Assembly (NCBI GenBank): GCA_047967505.1
Contig: CM106540.1
Reading direction: 5' to 3' (one strand)
Source: Dipteris shenzhenensis
Taxonomy: Eukaryota > Polypodiophyta > Polypodiopsida > Gleicheniales
Length of the DNA stretch: 64,000 nucleotides
Position numbers and translations under genes: made by a program. Below, one piece after another: positions 23,456 through 34,755 of this stretch. Below the pieces are notes generated by a model. That model searched no databases. It was given only the letters and a program-made list of their open reading frames with translations, and had not been told where the DNA came from. Position 1 is the stretch's first letter; each line of letters starts with the position of its first letter.

Positions 23456-25199
23456 CAATAAATGAAAAACTCACAAAAACCGAAGAATGGAATATAGTAA
23501 AGATTGAAGATTTGATACTTCACTAATCATTGTAAAGGCACGTTTATCATTGACTGAGTAAGCATTAAGAGTTGTTACAATTCACCGAAAGCATATCTCC
23601 AATTTTACACCCATTGCATAGCATTCTACCATCGGCAGACTTGATGCACAACACCTAACAAGTGTCCTATCATTGTCACCTATTGGTGCATCAACCACTC
23701 TTAAGTAGTAAAGGTAGTCATCATTTGTCAGAGTTTCCCATGTTGGGACACCTTGTACACCTCCTAGTAAAGATCTTGTACATGAATCTATGACACATAT
23801 CTATAATCCATGCACAATCCTTGTTATTCCTTTTCTTACCATGACTTCCACTTTCAAGAAGAAGCTTCTCATCTCACAAAACCCTTTTGTAAAGTCCCCT
23901 TGAAAAAATTTCTTGCCTAATGCCATGTAATCATAAAACATTTTGATCATATGCATGCCATTTATGAAACATCAAGAAGGGGTAAGTGCACCATGTCTAT
24001 ATAATATGTCTTCATTCTCCTCTTAGCTTTTTCCAAGCCAAAATCTCATAGAAGCAAATGTAGTAGGTCACATTTAGTGTTTAAATGGCAAGAGATTGAA
24101 TAATAGTATCACTAAACAAGGAAGAAAATGTAAACAGATAAATTTACTTGATGCATCCATGTTCTTGTTTTATAATCTTGTGCCTTTGTATCAAGATTTT
24201 GTTGATCAGCCAATCTTTTTTGCTCATCCACCAATCTCTTTATTTCATCCTCATTTATGTTCCTAATAGAACAAGAATTAGAATTTCATTCTCCCTTGAA
24301 ATGTTCCTCATGTAAGTCTTTTTCCTCTTCTATGAAGCCTCCTTTTTTTCATGCCCAACCATAATGGATAATGAATTCTTCTCCAATCAAAAATAGAAAA
24401 GGTTCCTGTGGGGAATGCATCCTCCCTAAAGATAGGGGAAATATACAGGCAATATGTAGGAGGACTCAACATAGCCCATCTTGCATGTATGTGGAATACC
24501 ACCTACTTTTTTGGAATCTATCAATAAGAGAAGATACCTACAAAAGAGTGCATACATATGTCACAATAAAGAATAATACGAATCAAGTCAAATCTAGAAA
24601 CAACTTCAAAAAGTACCAGCCTATATACTAGATGCGTCAGGCCTAGCTATATTAGAAAGATCCACTTACTTCAAAGAAGGGCTAGCAACTACCATATCCT
24701 TAGAAAGAGAACCATATAGATCTTTTCTAATCCAAAGGAAATATCATGAAACTACCCATCAAGGTTTGGATGATTTGGAAGGGTTTACATTCTCTCCTCC
24801 CAAGTTTTTTTCCACCACTTGTAATAATAGTCTTGATGCTTTAGTAAGAACTTGGTCCATCCACACTTCCTTGGCCAACCATTAAATGAATCCATGGTCT
24901 GCTACTACTAGTATTCCATATGAGGTTCTGAAATTATCATCTCCTCCCAATAATGATGATAGGGTTACCTTCTTTGAGGAAGAGCATGCAACCATAGAAA
25001 CCTGTCAGTCCTCACAATCCCTCCTTTCAACCTTCACTATTAGCCCTCTCCCCTCTTAGACTCTCCCTCTGCTTTATGGCAATTTCTTACATTGCATATC
25101 AAAGTCTCTTGTCCAAATTCCTACAAGTAAACATGTTAAATAAGAAGTAATACCAAAACATACCAACGTTTATGTAAATGGGGAGAAAATGCTCACAGA
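23456..25199. other. No gene seen
   Basis: AT-rich DNA with no recognisable coding motif or paired repeat. Confidence 0.5.
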
Positions 25200-26250
25200 G
25201 AACTCTATGCACCCGAAAAATGTTTTAGTAAGAGGATATCAAACCCTTCTTTCTCCACTTCCTTCTTGGATCCTATCCCTTTCTGTGCTATTCTTCTCTT
25301 CTTCAGTAAACCCCTCCACAAATAGTCGAGCATCATAAGCATAAATATTGTTTGTATGGTAAAGATAACACTGCAAGTTGGTAAAAATAATTGCATTCTC
25401 CCTGAGCCCACAATCAAATTTTAATTTGAAAATAGTCTGAGAAAAAGTGGTGCTTGCTAATTCATTGAAAAAGTAATTAACAAGTTGAATATTTGCAAAG
25501 TCGCAATCAACTTAAGCACATCTTTTGGTTGTGAAGAAATGAATTTGGCATGCACACATATATTACACTACTTGTTTACAGAGATTTTGGAGACTAAATC
25601 TCCCTAATACTCTCCATGAATGACATAGTGTGGTGGTACTCCTTCCAAACATAAACCATTTTGTTTGAAAGAGGAGATGATGAGGTTTCATCCCCATAAA
25701 TCTCTTAATCAAACTCATAATATCAATCCAATGTATTCCATATTGATTTTGTCTCATCATCCACATCCTTGCTTGTACCATCTTGGAGGGTGGTGGATAG
25801 GATAAATTGCCCCTTGGTCCAAACATAGCCCTTTGTATCAAATGAAATTTTTAGAGTAGTCAAATCTATTTGTAGTTCTCTAACATGAGGAATTAGGATT
25901 CACAAGGAATCCACACAATGGTATTTTAGGTTCAACCTTGCCCTTATGAACCATAAGATCCTCCAAAATATCACCACCTAAGGTATTTTTAATGGATTTG
26001 GGTGAAATTTCTTCCTATTCCAAATACCCTTTGTTCTCACCATCATGTTCATCAACTCGATCATGACTTCTAGTCCTTGTTTCTCACCATCATTCTACTT
26101 AGAATAGTATTAACTTGTGCTACGACATTCTCTACTTCTTCCATTTCGATGTCATGGTTCTTTATACTCTTACTTCTAGTTTTTCTTTACTTTGAGAGGA
26201 ATCAATGGGCTTTATTTGTCTCCACCTTATGAGTATAGGCAATCACAAAA
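25200..26250 (-). pseudogene. Possible decayed minus-strand coding segments
   Basis: Read on the minus strand, several short stretches look protein-like but switch frame: GGDILEDLMVHKGKVEPK near 25950, KGYVWTKGQFILSTTLQDG near 25830, and NNIYAYDARLFVEGFTEEE near 25330. No domain is recognised. They could be exons of a lost gene or part of a transposon. Confidence is low because composition alone supports them. Confidence 0.2.
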
Positions 26251-27529
26251 AATGAATCAACAATAAATATTGAGTGCCATGAAGACAAGATATGCATACC
26301 ACCATAATTACCAAATGTATTTCTCAAATATTTCCACATGCCAAAATCAAGAACTACATGTTAAATTAGCAAGATTATGGACACAAGTAATGTGATTTCA
26401 ACCCTCTTTTACCAGCCTAAAGGGGTTGTGGGGTTGTAGTTTTGCAAAATAGGAACACAATCCCTCACATAGCCTCATCTCACCCTCTAACCTTGACATA
26501 AAATGGTGAAAAAAACTCACATAAAATGATTGTCCCTTTCCACCCCTTTTGCTAGTGAAAGGGGTGGATAAATGATTGAATTATCATGTGCATGAAAGGG
26601 CTTTGTCAATGGTAGATACATTGTGATATGCACTGTACAAGTTAAGGTAATCAATAAGAATTTTGTGCAACTTAGATTTAGGAAAATTCTCTTAGATTTA
26701 ATAGCAAAATTAAAGTCTAACATCTACATTCTAAACTTTTTTTAGACCCTTTCACTACTAGCAAAAGGGTCCAAAGGGATCGTCTCTTTTTGCACTAACA
26801 CTTTTTACAGAATTGAACAAAAATGGACAAAAATAATAGCCAAAACAAGAATGAACTGCCAGAGTTTGATAAAGGAATACTACGCTCAATATACAACTCA
26901 ATGCCCACATACAAGTGAGTAGACGACACTCTTACTCAAACCAACTAGTAACAAATTTACAATGGTATGTGATACCCTTTAAATCATCTTTCCATGAATG
27001 GTCATCAATGATGTGAGATGCCACTAAAGTTTAAAATTCAAAACATCTGACACACGGTTGCCCTTGGTGTAGCTGTACTTAGCTATCTAAATAATTAGTT
27101 GGTGGGGCCATAAAGGCCTAGCAGACATGGATTCAATGAGAAGTAAGACAACTTTGGCTAAGTTTGGAATCCTCACTATTACCAAGTTAGGCTGATCAGA
27201 GTTGGAAGGCTTGGACAATCAATCCAAATGTCAACCTCACCCCTTTCCTAGCAAAAGGGTGAATGAGAACCTGATATTCGGAGAAGAGTTGCTCTTAATA
27301 TCCTGCTCTTAACCATTTCTATGCAAAAGGGGTGGAGGAAATGTGAGATTCATAATCAACAAAAGAGAACTCATTCAAGACATTGTATAGGATTTCATGG
27401 TATATTTTTGTGAAGGCCACAAAGTAGCACTATAACAATGATTAATGGTCACCTACGGTAGAAAATGGCCTATGATAAGAAGGCCTAATAATTCGATGGT
27501 GGCCTATGATCGCAAGGATTCAAGAGACT
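26251..27529. other. No gene; scattered CCCTTT/AAAGGG motifs
   Basis: Noncoding. The short motif TAGCAAAAGGG, its relatives and its complement recur near 26540, 26570, 26755, 27250 and 27320, in places as small inverted pairs. Confidence 0.4.
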
Positions 27530-27694
27530 TTGTCGCCTGTCAATGGGCACCACACGCATGCAGATCATTAAAATTCAAGGTTGGCTTAGAGAGACCACCG
27601 TGCTAGTTCTTAGCATAATAATGAGATGCAATCTATCATTCTGAACACCAGTGCAGCGCAGTCTCTGGCCTTGAACACCGATCATTGCACAACC
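27530..27694 (+). repeat. Dispersed repeat unit, left half (interrupted)
   Basis: Contains CATGCAGATCATTAAAATT, GGTTGGCTTAGAGAGACCAC, TAATAATGAGATGCAATC and CAGTCTCTGGCC, all shared in order with the array at 50385-50870. It is cut at 27694 by the transposon-like unit and resumes at 33880. Confidence 0.8.
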
Positions 27695-28093
27695 ATTAGG
27701 GAAAAAGGGAATCATTTTGGGGCCTTGTAAGAAATTCACTATTTTTTGATTTATTTCTCTCCTAAAAGACCTCAAAAATAATAAAATACGGAAATGTGGC
27801 TCAGAACTATCAGTAAGGACTACAGAATTGTCAATTCAGAAAGGAATAAGATAATCTTTTGTCTGACTAACACGATTTTGCATTAAATATCTCCTTAGAT
27901 TTTTTTTTGTTTACCAAAGATTCTGCATCTCTTTTGCCGACGTGTGCAGGCCTTTCATAAAGAATCCATCACTAAACTTGGTGATTGTAAGTTTTCAAAA
28001 TATTCACATGGATACCGCCACACTTCCACAATTCATGTTACAAAATGACTATGAGATTGACAAGCAAACTTCACAACCTCAGAAGCACAAAAA

Positions 28094-30615
28094 ATGGCCG
28101 ATACTAGTGAGTCACTATCTCAAAAGAAGCGATTACACCATCTTCACATCGACTTAGAAGAACAATATGCTCCAGCACAAAAAAGATGAAAGGATACGGT
28201 GCTCAATGCTCAACAGTGGGAAAATATGAGAAGAGAAGGGCTTCAACATATTGACTTATGGTGCGATGGAAGCATATATCCAAAATGTCAAGTAAAAAAC
28301 TCTACACCTCCATTTGTCAATCCCACCACATTACTGAGGTTTGCCAACGATGGACAAAATGGAATTCTTGGTTATATTTCAGCGCAGTCTACATTTGTGG
28401 AAACATATAAAATGATGTACCCACAAGAAAAGGGGGCCAAGTTGTAGGAGATAACCATTCGTGCAAAATTGGAGCAGCAGTTTGCAGAATGAAATTGAGG
28501 AGCATTCAAAGAGTAAAAAAGAGTTGACAAGAGCAAGAAAGAAGAGAACCGTGCTTGGAGACAGACTATGTAGCAGGAAGATTAAAAACATTGCAAATTT
28601 GAAGGCTGGGACTGGTGGATGCAAGTGACGAATTCAGGAAGCAAGGTTAGATTGAAATTTATCATTTTGTATACTCAAAAAGGCTCTCAAATGACTATAT
28701 CTATTTCGTCCCTTACCGCAAAACAAGAATGGAGGTGCTGAATGATATAGGCATATTGTGTTGTTACTATAGGAAATTATTGGAGCCTGCAAAAGAAAAT
28801 ATGGATCCGAATCCTGTTAAACAAATGAAAGGATTGCTTTCTTGTGGTGTAGCAAAAGGTTTGATTGAGGAAAAAAAATAAAAAACAGTCAAACGCAATG
28901 TTGTAGAGGACTTTGTATCCAATAATCAAGTTGATGGCACTACAATCCAAGAGGCTCTTGATGTTAGTGGAGTTAGCAGGAAGGGATATAGTTCGATTTT
29001 CCATGTGATATCCTCAACTTTGAAAGATCAAAGGATTAAACGAGTTTTACTGCCAAATCCAGCAACCGTGTGGAGGATAAGAGGTCATTTGAATGAAAGT
29101 ATAGATGAATTTATTGGGCAATATATCCATATTGAAGAAATATTTCATGGTGGTAAAGGAACCACTGTGTATGATCCTTGGAACAATATATTTGTAGATC
29201 TACAACAACTTCAAAGAAGAATGGTCGAGTTTTATGGAATAACATTTGAGGAGTGCAAAGGAATTTGGAAATTTATTATCAAACTGGATGAGTGTGAGGT
29301 TGTAAAGGAAAAGAAAATGGAAAGAGTTACTATTACATTGATGAATGGAGCAATTGATACATCATTGGCTGAAGCGAGTTCGAAGTATTTTAGTGTGCAG
29401 TCAGAGAAACACATATGGTGGTTAGGCTCGATCATTTTTTGTTTTGTACTTGATTTTGGTCATTGTTTTCAAATCTATTATAGTAAGACTTTTGTTTTCC
29501 TATAATCTGGCAGGTGAAGACAGAAGACCATGAAACACTAGATTGGGTGTTTCACCACACGGAAATACCAAGAATAATCAAAAGACAAGTGCAAGGCGAG
29601 AATCTCCATGTTGCAAGAAAAGGTGATTTTCAAGTAGAGTGGCACATGGCCGGGGACCTTAAAACACTTAAGTGCATGTATAACGTTAGTAAAGGAGGCA
29701 ACTCAAAGTCTCCTTGTCTTTACTACAAAGAATCAGCTCTAGTAATGGATTCAAAATGGTGGAAGAGAGCACCTAATAGAGATAAAGTTGACCCTGACTT
29801 CAAGGCCATTCTGGACATTCCACTATGTAATGTTCACATCTGCACATTGCATGGTCTATGTCGAATTATTGAGAAATTGGTATTTTTATATATTGGATTT
29901 GCTTGGAAACTCCATCCGGAAAAAAATAGAAAGGATGCTCTTCAAGCATTGGAAAAAGTGTTATCCGATATAGGTCTGCATGGAGCAGATGTTCAAATCA
30001 CAAAGGATTTTAAAAAGTCTACCAATGGCAAGGAGGTACCAATCAAGCCCTCTATTGGTGGTGTTAAGGCAAGAAGATTCTTGTCTCGACCCAAACACAG
30101 TAAGCAAGCAAGGCAAGGTAGAACAGTTTCAAAGATCAATTATGGATTGTGGAAGCAAGTCTATAATGCTGTGAAAGATCATGAGGCAGATGGGGAAGCA
30201 CGAAATAGGAAGGCAGAGGTGTGGAGGTCTCTTGATCAACTCTTCATGTTCTGTGACAAAGTAACATGGACAAAGAGTGATTACAAGAACTTTGAGGAGG
30301 AATGGCAGGAAATAAAGATGAGAGACATATTATTAATTCCACCTACAAGGAAGTTGAAGGTAGATAAGGTTAAGGTTGTTGAAGTAACCCACTCAAAGAA
30401 CACCAGAGGGAAGACTGCTTATGAGGAGTCACTGAAGTAGCAAATAAAAGAAACAAAATCTGTTATAGATGTGGAGACTGGAAAGAGGGAGCTGCAGATA
30501 CATAGAAGGTTGCAGGAGTTGGGCCCTAATATAGTTGTCCATATTGAGGATGAATTTTCAGTGAATGATTTTGACTTGACAAAACCATGCTTGGCAGCAT
30601 TGGCTCATAAGAATG
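28094..30615 (+). pseudogene. Rightward gene of the transposon: unrecognised transposase-like region
   Basis: Starts MADTSESLSQKKRLHHL at 28094 and shows stops near 28177, 28444, 28877 and 30438. Exon-like blocks follow: a Lys/Arg-rich segment (28490-28620), a segment from 28700 to about 29436 (RVLLPNPATVWRIRGHLNES, VTITLMNGAIDTSLAEA), and a long open exon 29514-30437 after an acceptor at 29513. The last holds HMAGDLKTLKCM, SKSPCLYY and CTLHGLCRIIEKL. The G-D-K-L, C-x-x-(C/Y) and C-x-L-H-G-x-x-R-I spacing resembles DDE transposases of CMC/Zisupton type, but I cannot place the catalytic acids. The frame continues to 30615, is broken by a MITE, and resumes at 30862. Confidence 0.5.
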
Positions 30616-30861
30616 CTCGGGGGGGTCAATATGTATAAACTCTCTATATCACGTGTGTTCAAGGCTTATTTGTAAAATCCCTTATCGGTATATTTTTCAT
30701 TAATAAAATGTACCCTTTTTCTATACAGATATGTAATTTTTTTCTAAAAACATTTTAAATAATCCCTTATGTAAGTTAAATTATGTAAATTTTTAAAATT
30801 AAAAATATCCTTCTGTTGAACTCACGTGATAGGGTTACATAAGATGAGTGACCCCCCCAAG
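30616..30861. mobile_element. hAT-like MITE, copy 1 (246 bp)
   Basis: Inverted ends CTCGGGGGGGTCA (left) and CTTGGGGGGGTCA (right, read inwards), with a second conserved block TCACGTG(T/A)GTTCAA about 30 bp further in. Flanked by a perfect 8-bp duplication TAAGAATG (30608-30615 and 30862-30869). It interrupts the coding frame of the transposon gene. AT-rich core, no ORF. Confidence 0.8.
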
Positions 30862-32223
30862 TAAGAATGAGTATTGCTCAGATACTATCATTCTTGCAAT
30901 GCTCTAGTAAGTGTCTATTATTTTACATTTTTTGCAAAACAATCCTCCTTGTACCTCCTTTATACCCTACCCTAATTATTTTTTGGTCCTATGCAGCATG
31001 ATGAGAAGCTGGCTTCACCCCTCTGTATAGCATATAGTCCATATTATTGATCCTGCCATTTCTTCTAAGTTAAGAGATGCAAAGGAAACTCCCATCAGTA
31101 TAATTTCCAACTGGTTCAGACACTGTAATTTTGAAGTAATTGATGTTTTGCTACTTCCATACCATAACAGGTATGTGGGTGACTGCTTCTTCTTTAATAT
31201 TGAGAACTCTTGTAGCCTTTGATTTCCTAATGCTTTTTTCCTTATGCAGTGACCACTGGAGTTTTGTTTTCTATTGACATCCAGCAGAAGCAATGCTTTA
31301 TATTCAACTTTCTTAAAACACACACAGAGTGCTGAAATTTAAGTGTTGTGTGTGCTTTTTGAACTTAAAACTTTATTATTTTGATATCATACTAACTAAA
31401 TTATATGTATTGCAGTTGTATTAGAAGGCTTCTAGATGCATTGGATCACTGTCCTCGTAATGCCTCTCTTTTGGATTCAATAGAGCCAATAAATCTAGAG
31501 GTAAAAAGTCGTTCCCTCTACTAATGTCTATTTCATGCTATGCCTTTGAACTTATTGAATAATTTTATTTTGTTCAGATGTTAACAGTTTCTAACATATC
31601 TTTCCAACTGTACAGACACCACAACAAGATGATTCAAGTAGCTACGGATGGAGAGTGCTGATCAGTGCCAAATATCTACTTTCAAGCTATTTTGAGAAAG
31701 AACAGCCAGACCTTGTAAGAAAAAATAATTTTCATTTAGCTTGAAGATAATTCATAATGATACAAAGTGTTCTAAATCATCATATGCCATTGCAGATGAA
31801 AGAAGATAGCTTCAGCTCAAACTATGTATATAATTTCAGAGCTCATACAATTTGGAGGTTTTTGAGCTATGCCTCCCCCAAACTTATTGTACCAGCTACT
31901 GTCGAGTTGGGTGAGAGCTCTAAAGTACAAGAAGGTGTCATACACCTTGATGCCACAGATGAAGCTGATGTGGTGCCACAGGAATAAGCACCTAGTGCTG
32001 AGGAGGAGAAGCCACAGGAGCAAGGACCTGCTGCTGATGTTGTTGAGGAGAAGATGGAGCAGCAGCAAACAGATGCTCCTGGGGCAGTAGAGGAGACAAT
32101 GGAGCAGCACCAACATACTGTACAGGACAGGATGGAGCAGTAGAAAACAGATTCTCCAAAAAATGATGATAGGGAGATCTTGGACCATGTAGAGCAGCCT
32201 CTGGATCAAGCTGTACATAAATA
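30862..32223 (+). pseudogene. Rightward gene, C-terminal Ulp1 (C48) protease-like exons
   Basis: Exons with good GT-AG borders: 30862-30907, 30997-31170, 31250 to about 31337, 31416-31500, 31616-31714 and 31796-31987. The product contains FEVIDVLLLPYHN, then DHWSFVFY with the catalytic-type His-Trp, and TPQQDDSSSYGWRVLISAKYLL, matching the PQQ-x-(n)-DCG block of SUMO/Ulp1 proteases. The catalytic Cys is Tyr (TAC 31643-31645). The Asp expected about 15 residues after HW is not seen (FIFNFL). Stops at 31036 and about 31272 add to the decay. An in-frame Glu/Gln-rich stretch follows after 31987. Ulp1 domains are known passengers of plant MULE and CACTA elements. Confidence 0.55.
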
Positions 32224-32424
32224 GAAAATGGATGTCAGGAATATGTTCTACATGTATAACTAAACACTTCTATACAAAATTTTACTTGATTGAATACAAA
32301 ACCTTTGTTTATGGAGTCTGTCTTATCTCAATTTTCAAATTTTCAATGTCTTTGCATTTTATTGAGCTCTCTCTTCTTTTGAGCAACTGCAAAAAAGCAA
32401 TATGAATCAGAGGGGTAAAGTAAA

Positions 32425-33493
32425 CTAATAGCAATGTTTAATGAGACTAGGATAAATCAGATGGTGTACCTTTTTATTGTTGTAGATAAATAAAAAGTCG
32501 TTTGAAATAGAACCTTCTGTCTCAAACAGAATGTCATTGCGCAATTGAGCTAGGGAGCAACATTCTCTTAATGAGATATTGACTAGCACATCACCATTCT
32601 CAACAACATCAATATCAAGAAGTTTATTTTCTACACCAAAAGAATCTTCATCTTGATCCATTGGGACTAGTTTTGTGCCTAGCATTTGACTGCGCTTATA
32701 ATAAAAAGAAAAAATAAAATTTTGTGATGCAACCATGTACTTCAGTTGCATAGAAGGTTAGACAACCTCATAAAACACTGAACTACATGTCTTCTTATCC
32801 CAACCTTTATCCAAAAATTGTGGCATGCATGCCAAACTTGTTGCTTTAACTATGAACATTGTTTTTGAAACCTTCATTGGAAAGGTATTAAACAAGTCCA
32901 CAAAAACTGTGAGAGGCATGCATAAAGAAATTTTTATTATCCTTGTGGTAATATTGGGCCTCAGAGCTTTCTATACTTCTTTGAAAAGCTTGGCCCTATA
33001 TGCCTTTGTAACACTAGAATGTGGGTGAGGCCAATCCACTGAATTCCATGCCAGAAGGTCTTGTTTTCTTAACACACCATGTGTGTTAGCATTGTCCAGC
33101 AACTGATAAAAATGATCAGTAAAAAATATACCCGATTGATCTAGCTCTATTGTACATCGACATTGGTATTGTTGTTCTCCTATCGATCCATGCAAAACAT
33201 CTATAAATCCCAGAATACAATCGATGTTTTTCCATGTCTCATACGATGAAGGGTATAAATCTGAAATAAAACAGCACAAGAATGTCAATAAGCAAAGAAA
33301 GAAAGCTTCATCTTAAAAATCCATACACCTCGTAAAGAAAAAAACCACAATAGAAAAATATACAATTAGGTCTATGTTGCAGAAGATCTTTTGGATAGTC
33401 TCGCAAGACAAGTTCTTTATGCATGTACACATGCTGAATCAAAACTTCTTTCATTGATATGTTCCCTCCAGACAGACAGTTGATAAGAAACAT
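32425..33493 (-). pseudogene. Leftward gene of the transposon, unrecognised
   Basis: Minus strand. Exon 1 from 33493 (MFLINCLSGGNISMKEVLI, to a donor near 33320). Exon 2 after an acceptor at 33263 (LYPSSYETWKNIDCILGF, CRCTIELDQSGIFFTDHF, DLLAWNSVDWPHPHSS), with TGA/TAG stops further on near 32970-32830. A last exon is at about 32700-32470 (DIDVVENGDVLVNISL, LAQLRNDILFETEGSI). This last part has the cadence of a ubiquitin-like or PB1-like fold, but that is only an impression. The gene converges on the Ulp1-type gene, with about 0.2 kb between the two 3' ends. Confidence 0.4.
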
Positions 33494-33879
33494 CTTACTC
33501 TATGCCAAATAGGATCAAGGGAGCAGTTTTGGAAAAGAAGAGGCTGCTGCACAATGAGGCAGTGGTGTAGAATGGTAGACCTTTCGAAGGAAAGGTGGCA
33601 CAACATTTCAAAGTTCAAAGAAAGGTGGAAGCGGGAAGGCCCTTGTCAGATAAAATGTTAGTTTAGATTCTATCTTCTTGTCCAAAGATCTTGTGAGAAT
33701 AAAAAACCAATCTCCACATTAATGTAGCACGCTTGTACCTACATAAAGTATTGCTTCTTTTTTCTATTTTCTCTTATTTTCGTGAATTTCCAACGTTACG
33801 TTGGCCCTCTGTTGATTGGTTGAGAGCTTATTTTTCCAAACCGTAAAAGGCCCCAAAATGAGCTCCCTTTTTTCCTATT

Positions 33880-34108
33880 GCTTTTGCCACCATAGCTTTG
33901 CCCATGCAAATCATCGATTGGCTTAGAGAGACCACCACGCTCATTCTTGGAGTTATAGCTCCATTACCTATTTTTACAAATTATAGGAGGAGGTTGATGA
34001 CAACCAATGCACTGGCAAATAGAAGGAGATCTATGACAGCCATTGCGCTAGTTCTTGGAGTTATATATTTGTGTACCAAGGAAAATGTATTTCCTTGTGC
34101 AACCAAGC
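33880..34108 (+). repeat. Dispersed repeat unit, right half
   Basis: Resumes TTTTGCC...CCCATGCAAATCAT and GATTGGCTTAGAGAGACCACC, then AGAAGGAGATCTATGA and GTGTACCAAGGAAAATGTAT, all shared with 50690-50945. The order of blocks matches the 50-kb array. Confidence 0.8.
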
Positions 34109-34250
34109 AAAATGCAATTGACGATATGGCCCTTGAGGGGTCCCTTTAGGGGAAAGGGACATATCGACATGCCATTTCTATCCAGGGGCATCCTGGATCC
34201 TTGCCCCTAGAGGGGACCCCTCAAGGGCCATGTCGTCAATTGCATTTTTG
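34109..34250. repeat. Foldback (inverted repeat, about 50-bp arms)
   Basis: The left arm begins AAAATGCAATTGACGATATG and contains GGCCCTTGAGGGGTCCC. The right arm is its near-perfect reverse complement, ending CAATTGCATTTTTG. The loop is about 40 bp. The left arm alone recurs at 50968-51020. Confidence 0.85.
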
Positions 34251-34509
34251 AAAGTTTAATTCTATTTTTTTAAATATATCTCCATGCAACCACAACGGTG
34301 GGTCGTTGGAGCTCATTTAGCGCTATTTTGGACATATACCAAGGAAGTTATAGTCCTGCTTTACTGGTATTTTAGTCCTTGTTGCAGTAAATATAAATGA
34401 TGGAAAAAGTATAATTCATCAAGTGAAAATTGAGCAAAAGAGATTACAATGTACATCTGCGTCCAATAACATGTTATATAAAAATTAACAACATATATTG
34501 AGAAAAATT

Positions 34510-34755
34510 TGAATGATAAAAACTCGGAAATTGTTGAGAGCCTTAAAGGACAAAAGATTACAACTATAGACCATAACCATTCAAATATAAAAGTTAACAA
34601 CAGTGCATACTGAGAGCCTCAAATTGAACAAAAAGAGATTACATAAATGTAATAAAAACTCGGCAATAGCCGAGAGCCTTGGAGACCAAAACATTACATC
34701 TAGTGAGCCAAAAGATCATCGAGAGGCTTACAGGCCAAAAGATTACATCCAGCCA
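34510..34755 (+). repeat. Degenerate tandem repeat
   Basis: Four imperfect units containing AACTCGG(A/C)AAT, GAGAGCCTT and CAAAAGATTACA, spaced about 50-90 bases. Confidence 0.7.

Larger units (their letters stand above)
27698..33876 (+). mobile_element. Putative new DNA transposon (6179 bp) with two convergent genes
   Basis: The ends form terminal inverted repeats of about 35 bp. The left starts AGGGAAAAAGGGA and continues TCATTTTGGGGCCTT. The right, read inwards on the minus strand, starts AGGAAAAAAGGGA and continues CTCATTTTGGGGCCTT. ATT flanks both ends (27695-27697, 33877-33879). The flanks are the two halves of one dispersed repeat whose uninterrupted form exists at 50680-50740. Inside are a rightward spliced gene ending in a Ulp1-like domain and a leftward gene ending about 0.2 kb away. 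The 3-bp duplication would fit CACTA/CMC or PIF/Harbinger groups, but the TIR is not CACTA-like. Superfamily is unassigned. Confidence 0.7.

Noticed and set aside
26500-27330. CCCTTT/AAAGGG motifs as a MITE
   Set aside because: Recurrent but no consistent ends or target duplications could be defined.
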